From NCBI GenBank assembly GCA_021234155.1, contig JAJEKV010000159.1:949971-1013970 (forward strand): DNA of 64,000 bases, written 5' to 3'. Positions 1 to 9,965 of this stretch are shown here, one piece after another; positions within the stretch are counted from its first letter, which is position 1; the number at the start of each line of letters is the position of its first letter. The notes beneath the pieces were generated by a model. That model saw only the letters and a program-made list of their open reading frames with translations. It was not told the origin of the DNA and did no database searches. This stretch comes from Isoetes taiwanensis. Taxonomy: Eukaryota; Streptophyta; Lycopodiopsida; Isoetales; Isoetaceae. A program made the position numbers and the translations under genes.

Positions 1-1
1 T

Positions 2-1465
2 GTAGTCATCTCAGTTATCGATTTCGCAAAGAATTATAGTTTCAAAATCCAGCAAGAAATTCAAACACTACATTGGAGGAATGACCAATGTTCAATACTT
101 GTTCATATCATGTATAGGCATGCAAGAAGAGATGAAAGTTCAAATATCCAGATTGGTGACCGTAAGCTAGTAAAGGAGACTCATTTTTACATGTCAGACG
201 ATCGCAAACATGACACGGACTTCGTGCAACATTGTCTCCAAAAACATGCAGACTACTTGGCATCTAAAGGTATAAATTACTCAAGCCATGTCTTTTGGTC
301 AGATGGATGTGCTACACAGTTCAAGTCCTCCAGGTCATTCTATTATTTGGGAAGATTTTATGAGAGGACTGGAATAAAAATGGAATGGAATTTCTTTGCA
401 TCTTCTCATGGCAAAGGCGAGCATGATGGCGCCGGGGCTGTCATAAAGAGGATACTCACCAGCGAGATGTTAAAAAGGTCCAGCACTCCACTAAGGAATG
501 CAGAAGATGCTGTGAATTTCTTGATATGGTATTTTACTATAAAACGAAGTATGAAAGATAGCAACATTATCAGGTATGGGTCTAAAACTTACATTTATAG
601 TGGTCTAAATCCTACACAGATGTTAATTTGCTGATTTTTTTTGTTTTGTTTTGTGCAGACACTTTTGGCTAATAGGAGTAGGTGAAGTATGTAGAAAGAT
701 AAGGTATGATTGTGATACCTTGAAGGGGACGAGAAGGATACATACAATTCGACCAATATGCCAAAGTAGGCCTACAATGGTTGCCCATAAAGCTTTGTCA
801 TGATTTTGTAATGCTTGTTGGAAGGGTTGGGACGATACGCATATTCTGAGCTGAAACCTGAAATCATGGGGGATTGGACACCTGTCACTCATGTCCAATA
901 TGAAAGTGATAATCAGTGGAAGGTTGAACTTGTAGAAGTCGGTGACAACTTCGTAATTAATGCAGAGGCTAACAACGAAGAGAATGTGGAGTTCTGGATT
1001 GTGAAGTGCACTGAGCCCAAGTATGTGGTAGAAAGATCTTTCACAGATGAATGGGGTTCAAAATTTAACAGACAAGAGGTTATTCTTACAGGTAAGTACT
1101 TTAAGTATATTGATGGCGATAGGTATGAGTTATGTCATTCAATGCCTGATGTGAGTTGTTATTCACATCTTGTCATATGTGCAAAGGTAGAATTGTTAGC
1201 TATTCCAGGTAAAGAATCCATGTACCAGCTACCTTTAGAGACACATGAGCACATAGTAGACTGCTTACCTCCACCAGATTCAGAGACATTGGCAAATGGT
1301 AAGTCCAAGGTCGAGAAGAAATCTAGAAAACAGAAGAAAATATTAGCTGCTGTCAGAAAGATATTTGTGGCCAGAAAAAAGAAAGCAAATGGTGGCCGTA
1401 GAAAAGAAAGGACAGCCAAAATTGCTTCCAAAAGATGTGCAATAAAACACTCAAAAAAAGCATAA
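2..1465 (+). pseudogene. DDE-transposase-like gene, 3' part, disrupted
   Basis: Frame is open from the window edge (base 2), so the 5' end is missing. Exon 1 (2-573) carries the signature of a widespread uncharacterised transposase-like family: DFAKNYSF, an EIQTLHW stretch, WSDGCATQFK (212-215 kb-style SDG motif near base 298) and FFASSHGKGEHDGAG. The Asp of SDG and the acidic residues of GEHDG could be catalytic, by inference. A canonical intron (574-658, GT...TTTTGTGCAG) joins in frame to HFWLIGVGEVCRKIRYDCDT. An in-frame TGA lies at 801-803, followed in the same frame by a CxxC (FCNACW), so the stop looks secondary. A frameshift near 840-850 moves the frame to an ORF ending at 1465, which holds EFWIVKCTEP (possibly a small BAH/chromo-like fold) and a Lys/Arg-rich tail. 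Reading: decayed mobile-element gene. Family recognition is from memory of motifs, not a search. Confidence 0.55.
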
Positions 1466-1536
1466 ACATTATGCATGTGTTGCATTTCCAAAGTTAACTT
1501 GAATACCAGTCAGCTTGGTTGCAGGAATTGACGCTT

Positions 1537-1850
1537 GAAGCTTGATTACAGATTTTCATACAGATTTCTTGGTTTATTTACAGGGTTTGTTCCTTCTAAA
1601 GTTTGTAACATGACAAAAAACAGGCATGTTGTTCAGATTGCAAGTGATTTGAAACTTGATTACAGATTTTCACAATACAGATCCTTGGTTTATTTACAGT
1701 CCTTCTAAAGTTTGTAACATCTTCGACAAAATACAGGCCTGTTGTGAGATTAATGTATTCGAATTAGAGAGCTTGATACAGATTTTCATAATTGTAGATC
1801 CTTGAATTATTTACAGGGTTATGTTCCTTACAAATTTTGTTCAGAATTTT
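1537..1850. repeat. Three diverged tandem units of about 115 bp
   Basis: The segments CTTGATTACAGATTTTCA, TGGTTTATTTACAG and CCTTCTAAAGTTTGTAACAT recur in the same order three times, diverging toward the right. They lie directly 3' of the transposase-like gene. No coding potential is seen. Confidence 0.6.
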
Positions 1851-2096
1851 ATATGAAGGCAGATAGCATAAACTTAAGGTTAAGCAGAAACTTAAGCTCA
1901 GGATCTAAGGCTTAAACTCTGTAACCGTTCAAATAAAATCTACTTTTGTTCTATTCGAAATGGTCAGTATCAACAAGGGAAACAAGAGAAAAGATATGTA
2001 ATATTTTTCAAAAAAAAATATATATATAAAAACTTAAGATCTTATATCTCCTGAAGCTTTCGAAGGTTATTTATGCTGTGTGGTATAGGCAACGTC

Positions 2097-2832
2097 AAAT
2101 TTTGACAAAAGCTTGCTGCATCTCAATTTTTGGCAAAAGCTTGCTCCATCTTAATGACAAAAGCTTGCTTTATCTTAGAAGAGTTATCTGCATATATGAG
2201 TACTCACAAAGTAACAAGGAAAGATAGATTTCCAATTTCTGGTGGTATTACCTTCTAGATTATTCTTTTGCAAAGCTCTGCATAGTTGGTATAAGTTAGT
2301 AATCATTATGAAGTTATTGCACCCTGCTCAACAAGCTCACTTACAGCAGTGTCAAGTTGGTGAGGTTTCCAGTTGCTGAACCCAGCTTACCATAGATGTC
2401 CATATTATTTAATGTCCTGCTTAAGTGATCATCCATTAAGAGAATGTTCTATTCATGCCATTTCTAGACGCCATTTCTTTAACAGGTGCATGATACCTAC
2501 AACTCAAGTCACTGTTCCATTTGTACATGAAATGCCTTTCCAAAACAATCCACATGGATCATTTCCAGACCAGTTTGTGTTCAATATGCTTCTCCAACCA
2601 TTTAAAAGACAACAACAACAATTGCAAAGTTGGGCATGCTTTATAAAGAGTGCAAATGGTTATAAAGTTGTATGGTTGCCCCCTAATTTCAATATGCTTC
2701 TCCAACCATTTAAAGGAAATTGAAGTGTTGCTATTGTAACTTAAGGAAATTGAATTGTTGCTGACTCTGTTTAACTTTAAAGTAGTCTCAAATAATGTTA
2801 CTCAAATGGTTATAAAGTTGTATGGTTGCCCA
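2097..2832. repeat. Short direct repeats in an otherwise featureless spacer
   Basis: GACAAAAGCTTGCT or GGCAAAAGCTTGCT occurs three times at 2100-2170. CAATATGCTTCTCCAACCAT occurs near 2582 and 2690. ATGGTTATAAAGTTGTATGG occurs near 2656 and 2807. I see no gene in 1851-3269. Confidence 0.5.
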
Positions 2833-3269
2833 CTAATGCTGTATGTTGTATGCCAGAATCATTCCATCAATCTTCCATTAATGTGAATACTTGACAGTTC
2901 CATCAATCCTCCATAAGCTATAATCATTCTGAGAATCTTATGTGACAGAGTAAGGAGTGCAAAATAATATTATATATTCCCTGTTATATATATCTCTAAT
3001 ATGAAGCCTTCCAAGCTTCTTGAGTACAAAATTTAAAGATTGTACAAAATTTGAGTACGAAACTGTACTCCCTCCTATCAGCAAAATTTACATCATTCGG
3101 ATGTTTTAAATACATGTTAAGTCCCATTTACAGAACAACTGGCATATGTACAACTCAAAACTAACTGCTATTTCTTTATAACCAGACCAGCAGCCGTCGT
3201 ACATTGACCAAGGTCATGTCTTCGTCCTCCAGAACTGCGGTCGCAGCCACCGCTCCAACTAACGACTTG

Positions 3270-6200
3270 CTACCCGGTGATTGAACTTTTATCATCAGCT
3301 TGTGTAGGCATAGGTGGTGGAGAGGAACCTGGTACTTGTGCATTGTGGGGGGAACTGGCATTTGGAACAACGGAATCTTCACATGGTTTGGGATGGAGTT
3401 CAGATGTTGCTTGATGTGCCGGACCTTGAAACAAATTTGCTAAATCATATGACTGTGTATATTCATAGGGATCATATTTGTCACTTGAAAACCAAATGCC
3501 TTGGATTCTACTCGAATCATAAGAATCTGTTGCTTGGCTACCTGTACATTCAGCAAACAATTAGTCACAAACTATCAAGTAGTTGGCAAGAGGAAAAAAC
3601 AGAGCAATTTTACCACATAATTTATCTGAGTTCTTCAAATTGCTATCTCGAGTTGTTTGAGCAGAGATGTTTTCTACAGGTGCATCTTCTTGCACCTCTT
3701 GAGGACCTGTTGCTGCCACCTCTTTGGCTTTCTTCATTTCTTTAGTCCCGCCTTTTCTATTGCTTGGTATGTTTTTCGAAGCCACCGGTTTTGGTGCTCT
3801 CTTCCTTGGCTTCTTAGCAGCCTTCCCAGTTGCAAGCTCTTCCAGCTCAATATTGTCTTCATCTTGTGCTACAAAAGACATTAGTTAGGTCTAAATTCAT
3901 AAATTTAAATACAAAATATGGATGACTAACCTGATACTTCTCTTTCTTTCTCGAATTTCTCGACATCAGCTACTTGCCTTTTCCTACAACCTTTATTTGA
4001 TGCATCTGCTGCATGGCAGTCAGAACAGCTACTAACTACTAACTCATTGCTATAAAAATACTAACTTAAACTTATATCAAACGAGAGCACAATGTAGATT
4101 ATAACAAGAACGACACGTGACGTACCTTTTTGTGGATTGGTCAAAGATCTTATTTGAGGTCATCTTTTTACTTGTAATTTCTTAGCAGGTGTTCCAATTT
4201 CCTCATCATCAGCATCCAATGACTCATTCAATTCATTGCTGGACTCATGATCATTTTTGTTTGTTGGCCTAAAATCCAGATAGCCTAACTCTTGATATAG
4301 ATCTTCGGGGAGTTCAATGTGACAAGAAATGCATTGTAAGTTTTGCAGGCAGATCTGAAAGCAGAAGATGTGGAACTGGTGGCCACATTTCAGTTTTATA
4401 TGCATGTCAAACTGATCACTAAAGGCCATGCCACAAACACAGCAACCTAAATCCCTGTCAACTGTTACCCAAGTTCCAGCAGATGGCCTAATGATTGTAG
4501 TGTTCACAAATTTATCTTTCAATGAAGCCATGTTGGCAATCTTAGAATCTATTTCTTGTTCTATAGTCCTAATAGAAGCAAGTCTTTCATTGATAACACG
4601 TACCTCTTCATTAAGCATTTCACTATTATTTGATGCTCTCTTCAGAAGAGAATTTCATTATATATGAATTTCATTATATATGGACTGTTTTTCTCACAAA
4701 TGCTTGGGAAACTTAGCATATTGCTTAGGATGGTCGGAATTGGCGAAGCAAATATTTAATTCCTGTACAGATGGCGGAGCCGCTGCGTCTCTGGCAACAT
4801 ACATTAGCAGGACAAGACATTGCAACTCTCGGACTCTAGAGGTAGAAGCACTTCTGGCCGGGGGGTCCTGGTAGGAACCAACCCAAACACGGCTGCCACC
4901 GTCTATTGTCTTCATGGCAGTGAGACACTCATTAAGGCGGTTCGGCGTAATAAAAATAGCTATCCAGTAAAGCTGCTGGTCCGTCATCGTGCTAAGCTGG
5001 TCAAGGAATTTTTGATAATCTTCCTTTGCCCATTTCTTTGTATATCTGAAGTCGCAACCAACGAAGCGGGCAGAAGTGTTCACCACGTCTACGCACAAAT
5101 CTAATGGACTAACGTGGAAACACTTGAACGGTTTGCCACCCTCCTCAACTGGCCCAAGAAGATATTTGTCTACTTTGCCGTAGAGGGACTCCGGAAAGCT
5201 TTCCTTCTCCATCTCTTTGCGTCCTTCTGCCCATCCACTGATACTACTGGCGAACATAAGCATCAAATTCTCTGTGAATATGGGATGGGCTTGCCTCAAG
5301 GCAGCCATGTCTTGAAAAGGAAGTTTTTTCACCTCCTTCATGTATCTGACAAGGGCCCGCTCCATTGTTCCAATCTTCTTCAGCTCTAGGGCTCTGACTT
5401 TCATGGTACGTCTTCCAGTGTAATCCTTGCTTCCCTTTAGGAATGTGGTGCCATCCTTGATCTCCTTCATCAGCCTTTGCAGATCTAGAGGATGCATGGA
5501 CTTCAATGGGCGACAGGAATTGTTGGTGAAAAGTCTGAGCCTATCTTTGACTTCAATTTTTTCTCCCTTCTCATCCTTCAAACGGTCTCGTGTAAAATAA
5601 CCGGGCAATTTGATTGCACATTGACCACGATTCGTCATCGGATATACAAAGTAGTCGTAGTCAGCGATAGTTGCCTTTTAATTGTTTTGCGGTAGCGGCA
5701 CAACCACCCAATCCTACATGACACAGAAGGCATTAGATAAGGCCCATACACATTAGCCAAATTTGCCTGAACGAGCAGTGCCAAATTGGGCCAATTAATT
5801 CGATCGTCGGACACTCTGAACTCAAACTGGGTGGGCTTCAATTTGCTCGGATGGACGCCAAATAGGGCGAGCCCAATTTGGCACTCGTTGAGCAAATTGC
5901 TCGCCCCGGTTTGAGTTCGGTTCGACATCGCCAAATTGGGCGGACGCCGGTTGGTTCGAATTGGGCGGGTGCCCAATTTGGCTTCTTTGGATAGCACGAA
6001 GTATCAAAAATAATGGTTGAAGTGCACTCACAGAATAAGCTCCACCGACGGAGTGCCCGCGTTTGCCCTTCTTAGGCTTCCCGTAGAATGCCCACTGGTT
6101 TCGAAGCTGCTGAATTTCTTCGAAGAATACTTCTTCGTGTATAGTCTTCTTTGTTATGTCATTATTCTCCTGGCTGACACGAACGTACTCAATTGCTGTG

Positions 6201-7628
6201 AGATTTCCTGCCAGGACTCGGCATTCCCTTTTCGCACAGAAAACGAATATCAGTTCTGCCAAGTGCTTTCTTTCAAGAGGCCATGCCAAAGCTTGTGTGA
6301 CAAGCAGTTGAGCAACCGTGGTCGTATGGTTGCCATTGACAATCCAAAATTCTGCATTTTGCAAGTCTTCTGCCTTCTTCCACTTAATTGCTCGCCCTAT
6401 ATGTGGATCGAATGGTACAACATCAGCGCAGGGAGGGTGCATCTGATGGCTGATAAACGATTCATACAGAGTGTCCAAGTGCTCTAGACTTATGACCCTA
6501 CAAGTCATATTTGCCGGGGCTTTATGCATCTTGAACACATCGACTTCAATCGAAGCCCACCTCCAAGGGTAGATTCTCTCCCCGGCGGCTTTGATGCTTG
6601 CAATGGCGCCTGCGGACAACTCATGTCCGCTTCCTCTGTGTGACGCAGCCACGGATGGAGTGAATTTCACGATCTTTGGGCTAGTCTCCCCGTTCTTCAG
6701 TTGAAGAAGCGGACAAAGACTCCTCTCAGAACTATTTGGGCTGCGTGGTGAGATGTCGCTTGTGCCTCTTGGAGGGCCGGACCAGCTACATGTTGTCCTC
6801 TCTGGCTATCGGGTTCCTCTTAGGACGATTGTTCCTCCTCGCACTCACCTGGGGCTGACCTTGTTGTTCTCGACATTCCACCCAATACAAGTTTAGGTGC
6901 AAACTTTTACGGGGAATGGCCGGAGCAGGTGTCCTCGCCTTCTTCTTCAGCTGTCGGTGTCTCCATGGAAACTGGCGGGCTTGTGCTGTCTCACCCTTCT
7001 TGTATCTAGACTTAAGCCACTTTGTATCGCATACTTTGGGTTGGTTTTTGCCTTGATACTCCGTAAACAGTGCTTTCGACCTGTTCTATTTGTGTTCTAA
7101 TATCTGCACCGGACGGCAGTAGTAGCCATCCAAGATATCAGTTCTTGATTTGATGCCCGAGTGCTCTAAACTTTCATATGAGTCTAGCACCCATCCTCTA
7201 TGAGCACAAGATTGTGGGCTTTCCTTTATACTTGCCTGCATCATACATGGCTCGTAGCTAGAAAGTGGAACTTTATAACGGACGAAAGCCCGATCTATGG
7301 TGTCTTCAACATCGATCAGGAAGTCATCATTGTTATCAGGCGAGACCTCCATGTTGCGATACCCACCGAGTTCATTTTTCCTGTCCCTCTCTTGCCAAAA
7401 AAAAAGCAAAAGATCCTTGAGGTGGTTTGTCTGGGACCCAGGGTGAATATTCCCTATCTCTATGCACCAGTACCATTCCTCAGCAACCGTCAAAACTTCA
7501 TGGGGCACTACAGTGATGCCAGCAAACAGTTCTTTCTCTTCTTCAGTTCTTGCTTCCTCTCTTGCTACAGCCTCTGCAAATCTGTGTGCGGGACCAGGAA
7601 CTCGAGCAGTCTGCTTTGTTCGTGCCAT
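3270..7628 (-). CDS. Seven-exon gene: H3-tail-like N-terminus, ParB/Srx-like region, RING-H2 finger; three in-frame stops
   Basis: Exons (minus): A 6849-7628, B 6032-6694, C 4698-5713, D 4126-4637, E 3931-4008, F 3614-3868, G 3270-3541. Total 1192 codons; every junction is phase-consistent, which supports one gene. The C-D intron is only 60 bp and is the weakest junction. The start ATG (7628) lies 5 nt after a splice acceptor (TTGTGTAG). Residues 1-9 are MARTKQTAR, the H3 N-terminus; the next residue is V, so H3 K9 is absent. Residues about 320-400 (exon B) hold ADVVPFD and FWIVNGNHTTT, resembling ParB/Srx domains. Exon D codes C885-x2-C888, C904-x-H906-x2-H909-x2-C912, C922-x2-C925: a RING-H2 spacing, typical of ubiquitin ligases. 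The C-terminus is charged and low-complexity. In-frame stops: TAG 7088-7086, TAA 5680-5678, TGA 4162-4160. Either a pseudogene or one of unusual expression. Domain calls are motif-based. Confidence 0.6.
5781..5980. repeat. Palindrome cluster A (intron 2 of the H3-mimic gene)
   Basis: Copies of a 22-bp palindrome with arms AAATTGGGCG and CGCCCAATTT, complete or partial: 5781-5800 (truncated), 5824-5844 (diverged), 5860-5879 and 5958-5980. The half AAATTGGGCGG at 5933 pairs with GCCCAATTTGGC at 5971, giving a nested longer inverted repeat. All lie inside intron 2 (5714-6031). Confidence 0.8.
7602..7628 (-). other. Histone H3 tail mimic (MARTKQTAR)
   Basis: The first nine codons read Met-Ala-Arg-Thr-Lys-Gln-Thr-Ala-Arg. 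After Met removal this equals H3 residues 1-8, including T3, K4 and R8. From H3 position 9 the sequence diverges (V-P-G-P instead of K-S-T-G), so this is not a histone gene fragment with a continuing H3 fold. Confidence 0.85.
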
Positions 7629-7640
7629 AATTCCTACACA
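7629..7640 (-). promoter_or_regulatory. Splice acceptor of a 5'UTR intron that fixes the start
   Basis: On the minus strand TTGTGTAG precedes GAATT-ATG. The TAG at 7636-7634 would end a 5'UTR intron five bases before the MARTKQTAR ATG, so the H3-like residues would be the true N-terminus even though the frame is open further upstream. Confidence 0.5.
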
Positions 7641-7706
7641 ACGGAAAGTAGTGTTAGAACACGGGCCCAGCAAAATTTCACATGGAATTTAGACTCTGCC
7701 GAGCTA

Positions 7707-8018
7707 AAATTAGGCGTCCGCCCAATTTCTCTTGCTGGGCCATGGTGAAACTATTAACACTCATGGTGAGACTTGGGGCTGAGGAGACGGTTGCATCATA
7801 GAGGCCAAATTGGGTGCCCGCCCAATTTGGACGGATCCCTTTACACACCAAATCCCATGCCCGCCCAATTTGCTCCTGCCCAAGGAAGTCGTGGTCTCCT
7901 TTCAATAAATTGGGCGTCCGCCCAATTTAGTGCGAGGGAGAAGTTCGTTCAATGGGCCATGAGTGAAGTTGAAAGTAGTTAAGATACCCCTCGAATAAAT
8001 TGGGCGGGCGCCCAATTT
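7707..8018. repeat. Palindrome cluster B (just upstream of the H3-mimic ATG)
   Basis: Five full 22-bp copies: 7707-7728, 7807-7828, 7850-7871, 7907-7928 and 7997-8018. The last two are perfect or nearly perfect, with arms AAATTGGGCG / CGCCCAATTT and a variable centre. A half copy (GCAATTGGGTGCCC) lies near 8081. The cluster starts 79 bp upstream of the start codon, in promoter or 5'UTR sequence. Confidence 0.85.
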
Positions 8019-9511
8019 AATGGAAGGGTAGCCTTCTGGAGAAAAAGGCCAATGTTGTGCAAAATCAAGACGCTCAGGGAAGCAATTGGGTGCCCTATGA
8101 AGTTCTGTGTGCATTTGTGGGGACTAGTGAGGCATCTAGCAGAGGTTGATTTGTCAGCCACAGCTCAATTTCCTCAAAGTTAAAGGTGGGATACCCCGAG
8201 GTTTATGATATGGCATACACAATGAGGCAGGCGCTCAGTCTATATTAAGATAGTAGTCCAGCTTACCTTTGCCTCCTGTGGTGGGGCGAGATGCCATCAA
8301 CTGATAAGATTCCTTGGTGTACAGGGGTTCCAAGGCGATAGGACAATCAACAGAGGAAGGCGCCAACAGCAAGGCGACAAGCGGCTGAGAAATACCAGGC
8401 GCCAAGTGCTCGATCCGAAGTCGACAGCTGGTTCGGGAGTATAATGCGCCGACAGGATAGGGACGAGAATGAGTTTGGTGGGTAAAAAATATGAAGGCGA
8501 CAGTGAAGCGGAGCAGAAAGCGTCAAAGAAGCACAGAATTTACTAAAACTGCAGTCGAGGAGAATGAAGGTCTTTTAAATGGGTATGGACCTTTCATGCA
8601 CGCAAGACAAGTGTCGTGCATGTAAGAAATTGGCCTTTTCAAATAAAAATGGACCGTTGATAGGTTCGAGTGTGAGGAATTAATTGTGGACCTCTTTATT
8701 AAATGCACGGAGATTTTGAATTTCAAATCCGTCATTTAAAGCCCGCCCAACTTTAATTTTAATCATGCACGTGTCGCACGCATTTTAGGCGGGGAGATAT
8801 GTTTAAAAGTTTGGGAAGGGGGACATATTTCGAAATTAGGGGAAATTACATTCAAATTTTGGGGGGAATTTGTGTTTAAATGTAAATGCGCATCAAACCT
8901 TTTGATTTTCTGGCACTGCTCTGTTTGGCTACTCTCTTTTCTTCAAGACGCAAACATCTTCAGCGCTTCATACTCATGGCGACAAAATCTCCAAAGGTTT
9001 GTCTTTGCTTCACCCGGTTTGTACTTTCGCCATAGCTTCGATGTGTAATTGCCATGAAACTAATCTGAAAGGATATGTGTCTCCTTTTCATTCACGCCTG
9101 TTCATTCACGCCTCTTCATTCATGCCTTTTCGATGGTGCCTGTTGATTCACTCCTCATCATTCACGCCTTTACAAATTTCTGGCTGGTAACGAAGAAGAA
9201 CCCGGATGGTAGTTCGGTCACAGTTATGAAGTTTGGACTTTGACATCTACTGTCACATTTACATATACTCTAAGTTTCGATGCACTCCTTCCTTTTCCTG
9301 AAATTGCTGTGTGCTTGTTGTTTTCTCCATGCTCATTTGTTTGTCCCCAAGAACCTTCCTAATAAGTCCACCCTTGTTTGCAGTCAGGCCCTTCCAATGC
9401 TCGATTGTATTTGTTCTGGTAGCTCAATGATAATTCCACTTAGGTGTGCAGTCCAACCCTCCCCCTTTAATCGAAGGGGGTTCTTTTAGTGTCTGTCTCG
9501 TTCAGGTTCAT
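8019..9511. other. Spacer without a recognised gene
   Basis: No convincing gene. A plus-strand frame at about 8350-8482 ends EVDSWFGSIMRRQDRDENEF and then GG-stop. It looks protein-like but I cannot assign it. Purine-rich GGGG stretches occur at 8790-8870. Confidence 0.4.
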
Positions 9512-9965
9512 CTACACAAAGGGACAAATTGGGCAGCCGCCCAGTTTGTCCCTTTGTATAGATGACCAGATAGGTGAAATTGGCCGGGTAGGCAAACTGT
9601 ATCTCAAGTTGTGCCTATTGTGCCTTTTCCTACATTGAAACAAGCTCCCAATGTGGGCAAATTGGGCGGGTCCCCAACTCGTTTTACTAGTCTCTGTCAC
9701 TCGAATGTGTTTTTCAGATGGGTACTAAATTGGGGGGCCGAAGTCTCTACCTTCTTCACAGGTTCTTCTACAAACCATGACCAAATTTGGGCCCAATTTG
9801 TCCGCGATCATGGCCTGTTCAGAGCGAGAACTTTTGTTGTACCCGGTGTGACACTGCCAATACTAACGTTATATAAGCGCCTCATTCGGTTCAAATTGGG
9901 TGGCCGCCCAATTTCCAACAAGGGAATCTAAGGACCTCATATGTAAAATGGGCACCCACCAATTT
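9512..9965. repeat. Palindrome cluster C
   Basis: Copies at 9526-9547, 9659-9680, 9783-9799 (short), 9893-9914 and 9946-9965 (diverged), with a half site at 9727. The first is the core of a longer hairpin, 9512-9561, whose 23-bp arms begin CTACACAAAGGGAC and end GTCCCTTTGTATAG. No coding sequence is evident here. Confidence 0.8.

Noticed and set aside
4694-5638. Treating the 314-codon frame as a separate gene starting at MTNRG
   Set aside because: Exon C extends in phase upstream to 5713 with a good acceptor (CATGTAG), and its 3' end matches phase with the RING exon.
5635-5997. Minus-strand ORF of 120 codons across the palindromes
   Set aside because: It spans intron 2 of the H3-mimic gene; its odd peptide (repeated IG/PNL units) is the translated palindrome cluster.
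5781-9965. CRISPR array interpretation of the palindrome cluster
   Set aside because: Spacing is irregular, copies are diverged, there are no cas genes and the genome is eukaryotic.
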